This document shows positions 40,463 to 48,996 of a DNA stretch of 64,000 nucleotides, in pieces (positions within the stretch are counted from its first letter, which is position 1; each line of letters starts with the position of its first letter). Position numbers and translations under genes: made by a program. The notes under the pieces are model-generated. The model made no database searches and was not told the origin of the DNA. It saw only the letters and a program-made list of their open reading frames with translations. The stretch lies in contig NZ_JAPJDO010000006.1 of NCBI RefSeq assembly GCF_026242045.1, positions 62,001 through 126,000 on the forward strand. Direction: 5' to 3'. This DNA comes from Mycobacterium pinniadriaticum. Lineage in GTDB: Bacteria > Actinomycetota > Actinomycetes > Mycobacteriales > Mycobacteriaceae.

Positions 40463-41470
40463 ATGCGTATCGCCGTAGTGTGTGCCGCAGGCGCCGTGAT
40501 CGCCGCCGCAGTGGCCCCAGTGCCCGTGGCCGGCGCCGATCCAGGAGCCTTGGCCTGCGCTCCGGCCAACCAGCGCTACTGCGCCGCGCAGGCGGGCGAT
40601 CTGGTCGAGACCTCGCTGGTCGAACTGCATCCGACCCAGCCGTCGCTGGGCTACGACGAGGTGTTCTACAAGCTCGGGCGGTACACGGCCGGCAAGGACA
40701 AGATCAACAAGAAGTTCGCCGACTGGTGTGAGGCCAACGGACAGGGCGACGTCGAGTCGGCCAAGCCCGACGCCACCCTCGCCGACCCGGCCTCGTTCAC
40801 CTGCTCGGTGCCGCTTGGTGCCGAAACCCCGGAGACCATCGCCCCGATGAAGACGGCGGTCGTGGGTCCGGCGGGTCAGCTGTACCTGACCGACGGACAC
40901 CACACCTTCACCTCGTTCTGGGAGGTGCCCGGGGGCGGTCCGGACACTCACGTCCGGGTGAAGATCACCGGCAACCTCTCGGACATGGCTCCCGAGGCCT
41001 TCTGGGACATGATGCGCGCCAACGCCTGGACCTGGCTCGAGGATGCGGCGGGCAACCCGGTCACGCCCGAACAGTTGCCCGCGTCGTTGGGCCTTTCGCA
41101 GTTCCAGAACGATATCTATCGCGGGGTGCTCTACTTCGTCCGCGATGTCGGCTACACCCAGGACGAGAACAGCCCGGCGTTCCAGGAGTTCTACTGGGGA
41201 CAGTGGTTGCGCGGCCAGTCTCAGCCGGCGCTGCGGCCCGCCGATACCGATCTCAGCGCAGAGGAGCCCTACCTGAACCTGGTTCGCAATATCGCAGCGG
41301 CGATTGTCGCGCTACCCGGCGATGCCGACGTCGCCCGCGGGCGCACGGCCGATGACCTCGGGAAGCTCGACAAGGTCGATGAGGAGGCGTTTCAGGAGTT
41401 GGCAGTGCCTTACAGCGGGAAGAAACCGGGCAAGCTCGCCTACGCCCTGCTGTACAAGAACTCGCACTGA
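40463..41470 (+). CDS. secreted ParB/Srx-fold protein
   Basis: A 335-residue protein with a clear signal peptide (MRIAVVCAAGAVIAAAVAPV, cleavage near AGADP). The mature part has VELHPTQPSLGYDEV and, later, LTDGHHTFTSFWEVPGGG, matching the ParB/sulfiredoxin fold where a DGHH-type motif is the nucleotide-binding core. Cytosolic ParB proteins bind CTP; an exported version must do something else, possibly phosphoryl or nucleotide hydrolysis in the envelope. The ATG at 40463 follows AAGGAG. The 155-base leader contains a small ATCC-TTCG-GGAT hairpin at 40423-40434. It follows the ABC operon but has its own leader. Confidence 0.75.
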   Translation: MRIAVVCAAGAVIAAAVAPVPVAGADPGALACAPANQRYCAAQAGDLVETSLVELHPTQPSLGYDEVFYKLGRYTAGKDKINKKFADWCEANGQGDVESAKPDATLADPASFTCSVPLGAETPETIAPMKTAVVGPAGQLYLTDGHHTFTSFWEVPGGGPDTHVRVKITGNLSDMAPEAFWDMMRANAWTWLEDAAGNPVTPEQLPASLGLSQFQNDIYRGVLYFVRDVGYTQDENSPAFQEFYWGQWLRGQSQPALRPADTDLSAEEPYLNLVRNIAAAIVALPGDADVARGRTADDLGKLDKVDEEAFQELAVPYSGKKPGKLAYALLYKNSH

Positions 41471-41585
41471 GCCAACCGGCATGCGTTGGGTGGCTACTTG
41501 GGGCACAGGTCCGGGTCGGCTGCGTAGGTCAACCGGCCCCTCGAGCGGTGAGACCGCGTCGGGCGCCTAACGATAGGCTTGCTCC

Positions 41586-43151
41586 GTGTTTGAATCCCTG
41601 TCCGACCGGTTGACCGGTGCGCTGGCCGGCCTGCGTGGCAAGGGCCGTCTGACCGACGCCGATATCGATGCCACCACCCGTGAGATCCGCCTGGCGCTGC
41701 TGGAGGCCGACGTCTCGCTGCCGGTCGTGCGCACCTTCGTCAATCGCATCAAGGAACGGGCGCGCGGCGCCGAGGTGTCCGGCGCGCTCAACCCGGCCCA
41801 ACAAGTCGTCAAGATCGTCAACGAGGAGCTCATCGGCATCCTCGGCGGCGAGACCCGCCAGCTGGCGTTCGCCAAGAACCCGCCGACGGTGATCATGCTG
41901 GCCGGCCTGCAGGGCGCCGGTAAGACCACGCTGGCCGGCAAGCTCGCCAGCTGGCTCAAGGGTCAGGGCCACACCCCGCTGCTGGTGGCCTGCGATCTGC
42001 AGCGCCCCGGCGCGGTCAACCAGCTCAAGATCGTCGGCGAACGCGCCGGGGTCAACGTCTTTGCGCCGCATCCCGGAACCGCGCCCGACGCCGCCGACAC
42101 CGAAGGGGCCGGTCCGGGCGACCCCGTCGCTGTCGCGGCCGCCGGCCTGGCCGAAGCGCAGACCAAACATTTCGACGTGATGATCGTCGACACCGCGGGC
42201 CGACTGGGCATCGACGACGTGTTGATGGCCCAGGCAGCCGCCATCCGCGACGCCGTCCACCCCGACGAGACACTGTTCGTCCTCGACGCCATGATCGGCC
42301 AGGACGCCGTGGCCACGGCCGAAGCGTTCGGCAGCGGTGTCGGCTTCACCGGCGTCGTGCTGACCAAGCTGGACGGTGACGCCCGTGGTGGCGCGGCGCT
42401 CTCGGTGCGCGAGGTCACCGGTGTGCCGATCCTGTTCGCCTCGACCGGGGAGAAGCTCGAGGACTTCGACGTCTTCCATCCCGACCGGATGGCCAGCCGC
42501 ATCCTTGGCATGGGCGACGTGCTGTCCCTCATCGAGCAGGCCGAGCAGGTCTTCGATCAGCAGAAGGCCGAGGAAGCCGCCGCCAAGATCGGCTCGGGTG
42601 AGCTGACGCTGGAGGACTTCCTCGAGCAGATGCTGGCCATCCGCAAGATGGGCCCGATCGGCAACCTGTTGGGCATGTTGCCCGGGGCGGGTCAGATGAA
42701 GGACGCGCTGGCCGCCGTCGACGACAAGCAGCTCGACCGGTTGCAGGCCATCATCCGCGGCATGACGCCCGCGGAGCGGGCCGACCCGAAGATCATCAAC
42801 GCCTCCCGCCGGCTGCGCATCGCCAACGGTTCGGGTGTCACGGTGTCGGAGGTCAATCAGCTCGTCGACCGTTTCTTCGAAGCGCGCAAGATGATGTCGC
42901 AGATGGCCGGTGCGATGGGCATGCCGTTCGGGCGGCGCTCGTCGAAGAAGGCGGCCAAGGGCAAGAACAAACAGGCGGGCAAGAAGAAGGGCGGCAGGGG
43001 TCCGACACCTCCGAAGCGCAATCCGCTGCTCGCCGGCGGGATGCCCGGTGGTTTCCCCGATCTGTCGGGGATGCCGGAAGGCCTCGACGAGCTGCCGCCC
43101 GGGCTGGCCGACTTCGACCTGTCCAAGCTGAAATTCCCGGGCAAGAACTAG
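41586..43151 (+). CDS. ffh: signal recognition particle protein Ffh
   Basis: Ffh binds signal sequences and 4.5S RNA and targets ribosomes to FtsY. The 521-residue protein has the N domain (1-95), the G domain with GLQGAGKTTLAGKLA near residue 106, DTAGRLGIDD and TKLDGDARGG, and a methionine-rich M domain from about 320 (MLAIRKMGPIGNLLGML, RRLRIANGSG). A Gly/Lys/Pro-rich tail ends the protein. The GTG start follows a -10-like TAGGCT. The TAG stop overlaps the amidohydrolase GTG by one base. Confidence 0.97.
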   Translation: MFESLSDRLTGALAGLRGKGRLTDADIDATTREIRLALLEADVSLPVVRTFVNRIKERARGAEVSGALNPAQQVVKIVNEELIGILGGETRQLAFAKNPPTVIMLAGLQGAGKTTLAGKLASWLKGQGHTPLLVACDLQRPGAVNQLKIVGERAGVNVFAPHPGTAPDAADTEGAGPGDPVAVAAAGLAEAQTKHFDVMIVDTAGRLGIDDVLMAQAAAIRDAVHPDETLFVLDAMIGQDAVATAEAFGSGVGFTGVVLTKLDGDARGGAALSVREVTGVPILFASTGEKLEDFDVFHPDRMASRILGMGDVLSLIEQAEQVFDQQKAEEAAAKIGSGELTLEDFLEQMLAIRKMGPIGNLLGMLPGAGQMKDALAAVDDKQLDRLQAIIRGMTPAERADPKIINASRRLRIANGSGVTVSEVNQLVDRFFEARKMMSQMAGAMGMPFGRRSSKKAAKGKNKQAGKKKGGRGPTPPKRNPLLAGGMPGGFPDLSGMPEGLDELPPGLADFDLSKLKFPGKN

Positions 43152-44236
43152 TGCCGCCGAGCACGGCCCTTCACGTTCGAGGCCGCGGCCTGCCCGACGG
43201 CGAGGCCGTCGAGTGGTGGATCGCCGAGGGTGTGCTGCACGCCGAACCGGTCGCCGGCGCCGAGACGGTCTTCGACGGCGGCTGGATTCTGCCGGGCCTG
43301 GTCGACGCACACTGTCACGTCGGACTGGGCGAGCACGGCGAGATCCCATTGGCAGAAGCGATCACCCAGGCCGAGGCCGAACGCGATGTCGGCGCCCTTC
43401 TGCTGCGCGACTGCGGATCGCCGACCGATACCCGAAGCCTTGACGATCATCACGACCTGCCGCGGATCATCCGGGCGGGCCGGCACCTGGCCCGGCCCAA
43501 GCGGTACTCGCGGGGCTTTGCGATCGAGCTCGAGGACGAATGGCAGCTGCCCACGGTGCTCGCCGAGCAGGCGCGACTCGGTGACGGCTGGGTGAAGCTG
43601 GTCGGGGACTGGATCGATCGCTCGGTGGGAGACCTGGCACCGCTGTGGTCCGATGACGTCCTGCGGGCGGCGATCGCCGCCGTCCACGACGAGGGGGCCC
43701 GCGTCACCGCGCACGTGTTCAGCGAGGACGCGCTGCCCGGCCTGATCGGCGCCGGCATCGACTGCATCGAGCACGGCACCGGACTTACCGACGACACCAT
43801 CGCGATGATGGTCGAGCACGGCACCGCTCTGGTGCCCACCCTGATCAACATCGAGAACTTTCCCGCATTCGCCGACGCGGCAAGCAAATTCCCGACATAC
43901 GCCGCGCATATGCGCGACCTGTACGCCACCTGCTATCCGAGGCTTGCCGCCGCCCGGGAGGCCGGTGTGCCGATCTACGCCGGCAGCGACGCGGGCAGCA
44001 CGATCGTGCACGGCCGGATCGCCGACGAGGTCGACGCTCTCAAGCGGGTGGGAATGAGCCCGACCGACGCGCTGGGTGCGGCGTGCTGGGACGCGCGACG
44101 GTGGTTGGGTCGCCCCGTCCTGGACGAGGGCGCGCCGGCGGACCTGGTGTGTTTCGCCGAGGACCCGCGCGGCGGCGCGGCTGTGCTGTCCAACCCCGAC
44201 CGGGTGATCCTGCGGGGACACGTCTTCCCGCGTTGA
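43151..44236 (+). CDS. amidohydrolase-family metal-dependent hydrolase
   Basis: A 361-residue TIM-barrel hydrolase corresponding to Rv2915c. Metal-binding motifs are VDAHCHVG (HxH), K near 150 (DGWVKLVGDW), H in VTAHVFSED, H in CIEHGTGL, and the catalytic Asp in AGSDAGSTIVHG. The layout resembles imidazolonepropionase/prolidase-like amidohydrolases; the substrate is unknown. It is coupled to ffh (TAGTG). A long hairpin covers its stop codon. Confidence 0.88.
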   Translation: MPPSTALHVRGRGLPDGEAVEWWIAEGVLHAEPVAGAETVFDGGWILPGLVDAHCHVGLGEHGEIPLAEAITQAEAERDVGALLLRDCGSPTDTRSLDDHHDLPRIIRAGRHLARPKRYSRGFAIELEDEWQLPTVLAEQARLGDGWVKLVGDWIDRSVGDLAPLWSDDVLRAAIAAVHDEGARVTAHVFSEDALPGLIGAGIDCIEHGTGLTDDTIAMMVEHGTALVPTLINIENFPAFADAASKFPTYAAHMRDLYATCYPRLAAAREAGVPIYAGSDAGSTIVHGRIADEVDALKRVGMSPTDALGAACWDARRWLGRPVLDEGAPADLVCFAEDPRGGAAVLSNPDRVILRGHVFPR

Positions 44237-44300
44237 GACAGAACTGAGAGCGAAGATCCCGTGGCGGCGTCAAAAAGTCGCTCTCGGTTCTGTCTCAACG
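44231..44300. terminator. long hairpin between converging amidohydrolase and DD-carboxypeptidase genes
   Basis: Arms 44231-44253 and 44278-44300 are complementary at 22 of 23 positions; the single exception would be a G-U pair in one RNA strand. The loop is 24 bases. The left arm includes the amidohydrolase TGA, and the right arm ends eight bases before the DD-carboxypeptidase stop. The place fits a bidirectional terminator; the stem is unusually long and not especially GC-rich. Confidence 0.7.
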
Positions 44301-44308
44301 ACAGCTAA

Positions 44309-45148
44309 TCACTGGCCGTAGTGGCTGAAGCCCCAGTCGAGCAACTTGGCGGCCTGGCCCCACAGATCGTCGCTGCCATACATCTGCACCACGATCAACC
44401 GCCGGCCGTAGCGCTGGGCCATGCCGACATAGGTTTCGCGCGCCAGGTTGGTGTATCCGCTCTTGCCGCCGATGAAGCCCGGATAGCTGCGCAGTAGGCG
44501 GTCCTGGTTCTTGATCTCCTTGTACCCGGTCCGGTCGGGGAACAGCGCCGAGGGCTGGTGGACGATCTGCGCGAACAGGGGATAACGCAGTGCCTCCCGG
44601 TAGATCACCGCCAGGTCGTGCGGTGAGGTCACCGATTCCCAGCCCGGCCCGTCGAGGCCCGACGGGGATCCGGCCCTGGTGTTGCGGGCGCCGAGCCGGT
44701 AGGCCTTGGTGTTCATCTTCAGCACCGCCGCCTGATATCCGCCGAGCATGTCGGCCAGCAGATTGGCGGCGTCGTTGCCCGACACCATCAACAACCCGTC
44801 GAGCAGCTGGCGCGCGGTGTAGACCTGGCCCGGCACCAAACCGACGCAGGAGCATTCGACCTGGGTGTGTGCCGCACCCGCCCGGACGGCGGCACCCGGC
44901 GCGAGCTCGTCGAGCACCGCCATCGCCAGCAGTGCCTTGATGGTGCTGGCCGGTGCGTGGGCGCTGTAGGGGTCGCGTCCGCCGAGGATCTGGCCGGTGT
45001 CGAGGTCGGCGACCAGCCAGGCCTGCGCGGGACCGTCGGGCGGGGCGAGGACCCCGGCGGGTTCTGGGCCGGGCTGCGCGGCCGCCGGTGCGGCCAGCAA
45101 TAGGGACATCGCGACGCCCAGCAGCGCGATGATCGGGCGGGCCGGCAT
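44309..45148 (-). CDS. D-alanyl-D-alanine carboxypeptidase, S11 family (first tandem copy)
   Basis: A 279-residue, secreted penicillin-binding protein that trims the terminal D-Ala from peptidoglycan stem peptides. A signal peptide (to AAAQP near residue 25), SxxK (ASTIKALL), SxN (VSGNDAAN) and KxG (GGKSGYTN) active-site motifs are present. It corresponds to the dacB2 (Rv2911) position. It is close in sequence and organisation to the neighbour at 45217-46089; the two lie head-to-tail, 68 bases apart, and probably arose by duplication. There is no C-terminal membrane helix, so membrane attachment is uncertain. Confidence 0.93.
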   Translation of the reverse strand: MPARPIIALLGVAMSLLLAAPAAAQPGPEPAGVLAPPDGPAQAWLVADLDTGQILGGRDPYSAHAPASTIKALLAMAVLDELAPGAAVRAGAAHTQVECSCVGLVPGQVYTARQLLDGLLMVSGNDAANLLADMLGGYQAAVLKMNTKAYRLGARNTRAGSPSGLDGPGWESVTSPHDLAVIYREALRYPLFAQIVHQPSALFPDRTGYKEIKNQDRLLRSYPGFIGGKSGYTNLARETYVGMAQRYGRRLIVVQMYGSDDLWGQAAKLLDWGFSHYGQ

Positions 45149-45216
45149 GGCTGCCGAGGTTAACCAGCACGCACGGCGGAAACGACGCGATCGAATCTCG
45201 AAAGCGTCGCGATTTT

Positions 45217-46089
45217 CTAGAGCGCGGCGACGCTATCCGAGCGGTTCTGGGCGAAGCCCCAATCGAGCAGCATCGCCGCCTGATCCCAGTAGGTGGGCCC
45301 GCCTTCGCGGATCAGTCCGAACATCATGGCGATCACCAGCCGGCGCCCGTCGCGGTCGGCCGCGCCGACGAAGGTTTTGCGGGCGGCGTCGGTGAACCCC
45401 GTCTTGCCGCCGATCGCCCCCGGGTAGCGCACCAGCAGTTCGTCCTGATTGACCAGCGGCTTGTCGCCGGAGGGGGTGGGAAACATGGCCACCGGTTGCG
45501 CGGTGATCTCCGCGAATACCGGATTGGCCATGGCGGCGCGGAAGATCACGGCCAGGTCGTGCGGAGTGGTCCACCCCGAGCCGCCCGGCCCGTCCAGCCC
45601 GGACGGGGTGGTCGCGTGGGTGTTGGTCGCGCCGATCGCGACGGCCTTGGCGTTCATCTTGTCCACCGCGGCGTCGAAGCCGCCGAGCATGTCGGCCAGG
45701 GTGTTGGCGGCGTCGTTGCCCGACACCAGCAGCACCCCGTCGAGCAGCTGGCGTGCGGTATAGGTGCGGCCGGGCCGAATGCCCGCGCAGTTGCATTCCA
45801 CGAGAGCGTCGGTGTTGCTGGCCACCACGGTGGCGTTCAGGTCGGGCAGCTCGTCGAGCGCGGTGAGCGCGAGCAGCGTCTTTATCGTGCTGGCCGGCGG
45901 GTGGGCAGCGTACATATCGCGACCGGCCAGCACCTGGCCGGTGTCCATGTCGGCGATGATCCACGCCGGGGCGGGCCCGTCGGGAATCGGCACCGAGCCC
46001 GGGGGCTGGTCAGTGTCGGCGTTGGCGACTCCCGCGGTGCAGGCCAGCAGGGTCAGCGCCGTCGTCACGCTCACGAGAAGTCTGCGCAT
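45217..46089 (-). CDS. D-alanyl-D-alanine carboxypeptidase, S11 family (second tandem copy)
   Basis: A 290-residue paralogue of the adjacent enzyme. Signal peptide (MRRLLVSVTTALTLLACTAG), SxxK (ASTIKTLL), SxN (VSGNDAAN) and KTG (GGKTGFTD) are intact. The signal region contains LACTAG, weakly lipobox-like, but the more likely cleavage is at ANADT. The ATG at 46089 is preferred over 46137. Its closer KTG match suggests that this copy is the more orthodox enzyme; the first copy has KSG. Confidence 0.93.
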   Translation of the reverse strand: MRRLLVSVTTALTLLACTAGVANADTDQPPGSVPIPDGPAPAWIIADMDTGQVLAGRDMYAAHPPASTIKTLLALTALDELPDLNATVVASNTDALVECNCAGIRPGRTYTARQLLDGVLLVSGNDAANTLADMLGGFDAAVDKMNAKAVAIGATNTHATTPSGLDGPGGSGWTTPHDLAVIFRAAMANPVFAEITAQPVAMFPTPSGDKPLVNQDELLVRYPGAIGGKTGFTDAARKTFVGAADRDGRRLVIAMMFGLIREGGPTYWDQAAMLLDWGFAQNRSDSVAAL

Positions 46090-46212
46090 GGCCTCCGAGC
46101 CTAACGCGGACGCGGCGCTGCGACACTGGCCCGTCATCCCGTCCGATCACATCTGTCCCGCCTGTATGGACCTCTGCGCTGGGACCGCTCGCGAGCGTGT
46201 TGAATCACCCGA

Positions 46213-46629
46213 ATGCTGAGTCTTGACGAGATTTCGGACCGGATGGAGATCCAGCAGCTGCTGGTGGACTACTCGACGGCGATCGACAGCCGCCGATTCG
46301 ACGACCTGGATCGCGTCTTCACACCCGACGCCCACATCGACTACACCGAGCTGGGCGGGATCGCGGGCACCTATCCCGACGTCAAGGCCTGGCTGGCCGA
46401 GGTATTACCCAACTTTCCGGCCTACTTCCACATGCTCGGCAACTTCGACATCCGCCTCGACGGCGACAAAGCCACCTCGCGCACCATCCTGTTCAACCCG
46501 ATGGCGCTCGGCGACAACGGTCAGGTCATGTTCTGCGGGCTGTGGTACGACGACGCGTTCATCCGCACCCCCCAGGGCTGGCGGATGACGCGACGCGTGG
46601 AATCGAAGTGCATCCAGAAGATCGTCTGA
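46213..46629 (+). CDS. SnoaL/NTF2-like protein
   Basis: A 138-residue alpha+beta-cone protein corresponding to Rv2910c. The N-terminal helix (ISDRMEIQQLLVDYSTAIDSRRFDD is the family pattern; DLDRVFTPDAHIDYTELGG follows) and C-terminal strands (MFCGLWYDDAFIRTPQGWRM) fit the SnoaL_4 group, which includes small dehydratases, isomerases and ligand carriers. No catalytic assignment is possible. The 213 bases to the next (converging) gene show no clear terminator. Confidence 0.85.
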   Translation: MLSLDEISDRMEIQQLLVDYSTAIDSRRFDDLDRVFTPDAHIDYTELGGIAGTYPDVKAWLAEVLPNFPAYFHMLGNFDIRLDGDKATSRTILFNPMALGDNGQVMFCGLWYDDAFIRTPQGWRMTRRVESKCIQKIV

Positions 46630-46842
46630 GCACTTCGACCGGCCGGCGTTGACCACTGCGGCCGGAACCCTGCGGTCGGGGCGGCTGGATCCCGAAACCC
46701 GTTGGTGGCCAGGCGCCGAGCGCTCGTTATGCGGGTCGCGCAACGGCTGATGCCGGCGCCGCAGGGATTCTCGGGCGCGACGGCGGCGTCGTCCTGTGCC
46801 GCCATCCGCGCTCCGGCCCGATTCCCTGCGACGCCGTCAGGA

Positions 46843-47439
46843 TCAGCTGGCCGGCGGGGTCAGCACGGTGTCGATCAGGTACACCGTCGCGTTGGCGGTG
46901 CGGACGCCGCCGCACACCACCGAGGCGCCGTCTACCTTGAGGTCATTGCCCGAGCCGGTCACGGTCACCGGTGCGCCTTGCACCGTTGGATGCGAGCCGT
47001 CCACGTCCGCCGGGCTCAGCTGACCGGGCACGACATGGTAAGTCAGGATGTCGGTCAAGGCGGCGGAGTCGGACTTCAGCGCGTCGATGGTGGACGGCGG
47101 CAGCTTGGCGAACGCGGCGTCCGTCGGCGCGAACACGGTGAATTGTCCGCCGTCCAGCGTGTCGACGAGGTTCACGTTCGGATTGAGCTTGCCGGACACC
47201 GCAGCAGTCAACGTGGTCAACAGCGGGTTGTTCGACGCGGCAACCGTGACCGGGTCGTGGGCCATACCGGCGACCGAGCCCGGACCGGTGGGCACCTGCA
47301 TGGCGTACCCCGCGCACCCCGGGCCGACCAGGTCGCTGGTCATCTCGGCGCCGGCAACGCCGGTCGAGATCGTCATGACGGCAGCCGCACCCAGGGCCGT
47401 CGTCGCCACCGCCACCGCGAGTTCGCGTTGAATGTTCAT
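46843..47439 (-). CDS. secreted fasciclin-domain protein, MPT70-like
   Basis: A 198-residue protein with a signal peptide (cleaved near AGAEM) and one fasciclin (FAS1) domain. [52 protein letters not shown] and LTYHVVPGQ match MPT70/MPT83 of M. tuberculosis as I recall them. There is no lipobox, so it is MPT70-like and not the MPT83 lipoprotein. C42 and the late VVCGGV cysteine are conserved. GGAGGAG precedes the ATG. It is divergent from sigK with a SigK-type promoter upstream; in M. tuberculosis mpt70/mpt83 are SigK targets but lie far from sigK. Confidence 0.92.
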   Translation of the reverse strand: MNIQRELAVAVATTALGAAAVMTISTGVAGAEMTSDLVGPGCAGYAMQVPTGPGSVAGMAHDPVTVAASNNPLLTTLTAAVSGKLNPNVNLVDTLDGGQFTVFAPTDAAFAKLPPSTIDALKSDSAALTDILTYHVVPGQLSPADVDGSHPTVQGAPVTVTGSGNDLKVDGASVVCGGVRTANATVYLIDTVLTPPAS

Positions 47440-47499
47440 TGACGTATTTCTCCTCCGTGTCGTCGACGGCGAGGTGCCGCCTTCGTGATGTACGACTGG

Positions 47500-47527
47500 G
47501 ATTCGGAGGCGGACGCGCCGCGGATTG
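47500..47527 (-). promoter_or_regulatory. SigK-type promoter for the MPT70-like gene
   Basis: On the minus strand CAATCC (47527-47522), a 16-base spacer and CGAATC (47505-47500) match the SigK pattern CCATCC-n16-CGAATC with one change in the -35. It lies 61 bases before the fasciclin start codon. Confidence 0.65.
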
Positions 47528-47580
47528 GTCGGCAGCCAGATTTGGTCGAAAATCGAGGCCTCGACGGCCGTGAACCCCAG

Positions 47581-47608
47581 CCATCCACGGCCTCGCCGGT
47601 TTCGAATC
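47581..47608 (+). promoter_or_regulatory. SigK-type promoter for sigK-rskA
   Basis: CCATCC (47581-47586), a 16-base spacer and CGAATC (47603-47608) equal the SigK consensus as I remember it. It points toward sigK, whose start is 127 bases downstream, and implies autoregulation. Confidence 0.65.
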
Positions 47609-47734
47609 CCTTGTGTGTCAGGAAGCCGGGCTCAGTGTCAGCTGCTCGCCTGCCCCCGGGACGTCGACAGCCGTCGCCGGCGGATCGGTCAACTCGGGGC
47701 GGATGAGCGACCCGACCCACTACGCTTCGCTTCG

Positions 47735-48298
47735 ATGAGTGCACCGCCGCAATCCGGCAGCGACCTCGATGCGTTGCTGTGCCTGGTCGGCCGTGGTGAT
47801 ACCGACGCCTTCGCCGCCTTCTACGACCGGACCCGTACACGGGTGTACGGGCTGATCCTGCGGCTCCTTCGCGACCCGGGCTACAGCGAGGAGACCACCC
47901 AGGAGGTTTATCTTCAGGTGTGGCGCAGCGCCGCACAGTTCGATCCCGCCGCGGGTTCGGCGCTGGCGTGGCTCATGACGCTTGCCCATCGTCGCGCGGT
48001 GGACAGGGTGCGCAGCGAGGAAGCGGCCACCCGGCGAGACCTGCACTATGGCGCCGCCAGCGGTGAACCGTCGGCCGATGTCGTGGTCGAAACCGCGATC
48101 CAGCGCGAGGAGGCCCGGCGGGTGGCAGACTGCCTGCAGTCACTGACCGACCTTCAGCGCGAATGCATCGAATTGGCCTATTACCGCGGCTTGACCTATG
48201 CCGAGGTATCCCAGCAGTTGGCCGCGACCCTGCCGACAGTCAAGTCGCGGATGCGTGACGCGCTGCGCGGCTTGCGCACGTGTTTGGGGGTGTCATGA
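47735..48298 (+). CDS. sigK: ECF RNA polymerase sigma factor SigK
   Basis: A 187-residue ECF sigma with region 2 (about 22-95, FYDRTRTRVYGLILRLLRDPGYSEETTQEVYLQVWR) and region 4 (about 130-185, LTDLQRECIELAYYRGLTYAEVSQQL). The cysteine in VADCLQ and the C-terminal one in LRTCLGVS correspond to the redox-sensitive disulfide pair described for M. tuberculosis SigK. The ATG at 47735 is chosen by orthology. It overlaps rskA by ATGA. Here it is located between the SnoaL-like protein and rpsP, not at the M. tuberculosis sigK site. Confidence 0.93.
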   Translation: MSAPPQSGSDLDALLCLVGRGDTDAFAAFYDRTRTRVYGLILRLLRDPGYSEETTQEVYLQVWRSAAQFDPAAGSALAWLMTLAHRRAVDRVRSEEAATRRDLHYGAASGEPSADVVVETAIQREEARRVADCLQSLTDLQRECIELAYYRGLTYAEVSQQLAATLPTVKSRMRDALRGLRTCLGVS

Positions 48299-48996
48299 CC
48301 GGTCCTGCGGACTTCGAATTGTTGGCGTTGGCCACCCCGTATGCCCTCGACGCCGTGTCCGACGCTGAGCGTGCGGATATCGAGCGGCGTCTCGACGCTG
48401 CGTCCGTTGCCCTGGCCGAACAGTTCCACGACGAAGTGCGAGCAGTGCGCGAGACGATGGCCGCGTTGTCGGCCAGCACGAGCGCCGAGCCGCCACCGGA
48501 GTTGCGCGAGCGGCTACTGGCCGCGGTCGCACCGGTGCCGAACATCGAAAAACGTAGGCGCACAACCCTGTTGTTGGCAGCAGCGAGCGTATTGGTGGTG
48601 GCCCTGGCCGCGGTCAGTGTGGGGTTGGCATTGCGGCCGCCGCCGCAACGGTCGACTGCCGAACAGGTGATCAACGCGCCTGACATCCATACGGTCAGCG
48701 CGCCCATCCCGTCCGGCGGCGTCGCGACTGTCGTGTATTCGCGCGACAAGAACGCGGCGGTTCTGGTGATGAACGACGTCAATCCGCCCCCTCCGGGCAG
48801 CGTCTACCAGATGTGGTTGCTCGGCGGCCAGGAGCCCCGCTCGGCAGGCACGATGGGGCGCGACGATGTCGGCGCGTCGACCACTGCGGTATTGCCCGAT
48901 CTTCGGAGCGCACGCGCGCTGGCGTTCACCGTCGAGCCGGGCACCGGTTCGTCGCAGCCGACCACCCGGCCGTTCGCCGAACTGCCACTGACCTGA
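48295..48996 (+). CDS. rskA: anti-sigma-K factor RskA
   Basis: A 233-residue membrane protein. The cytosolic anti-sigma domain (1-85) begins MTGPADFELLALATPYALDAVSD. One transmembrane helix lies at about 98-118. The extracytoplasmic RskA domain holds PPGSVYQMWLLGG and the C-terminal FTVEPGTGSSQPTT. It binds SigK until released by regulated intramembrane proteolysis. It overlaps sigK by four bases. RskA variants set MPT70/83 output in the tuberculosis complex. Confidence 0.93.
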   Translation: MTGPADFELLALATPYALDAVSDAERADIERRLDAASVALAEQFHDEVRAVRETMAALSASTSAEPPPELRERLLAAVAPVPNIEKRRRTTLLLAAASVLVVALAAVSVGLALRPPPQRSTAEQVINAPDIHTVSAPIPSGGVATVVYSRDKNAAVLVMNDVNPPPPGSVYQMWLLGGQEPRSAGTMGRDDVGASTTAVLPDLRSARALAFTVEPGTGSSQPTTRPFAELPLT

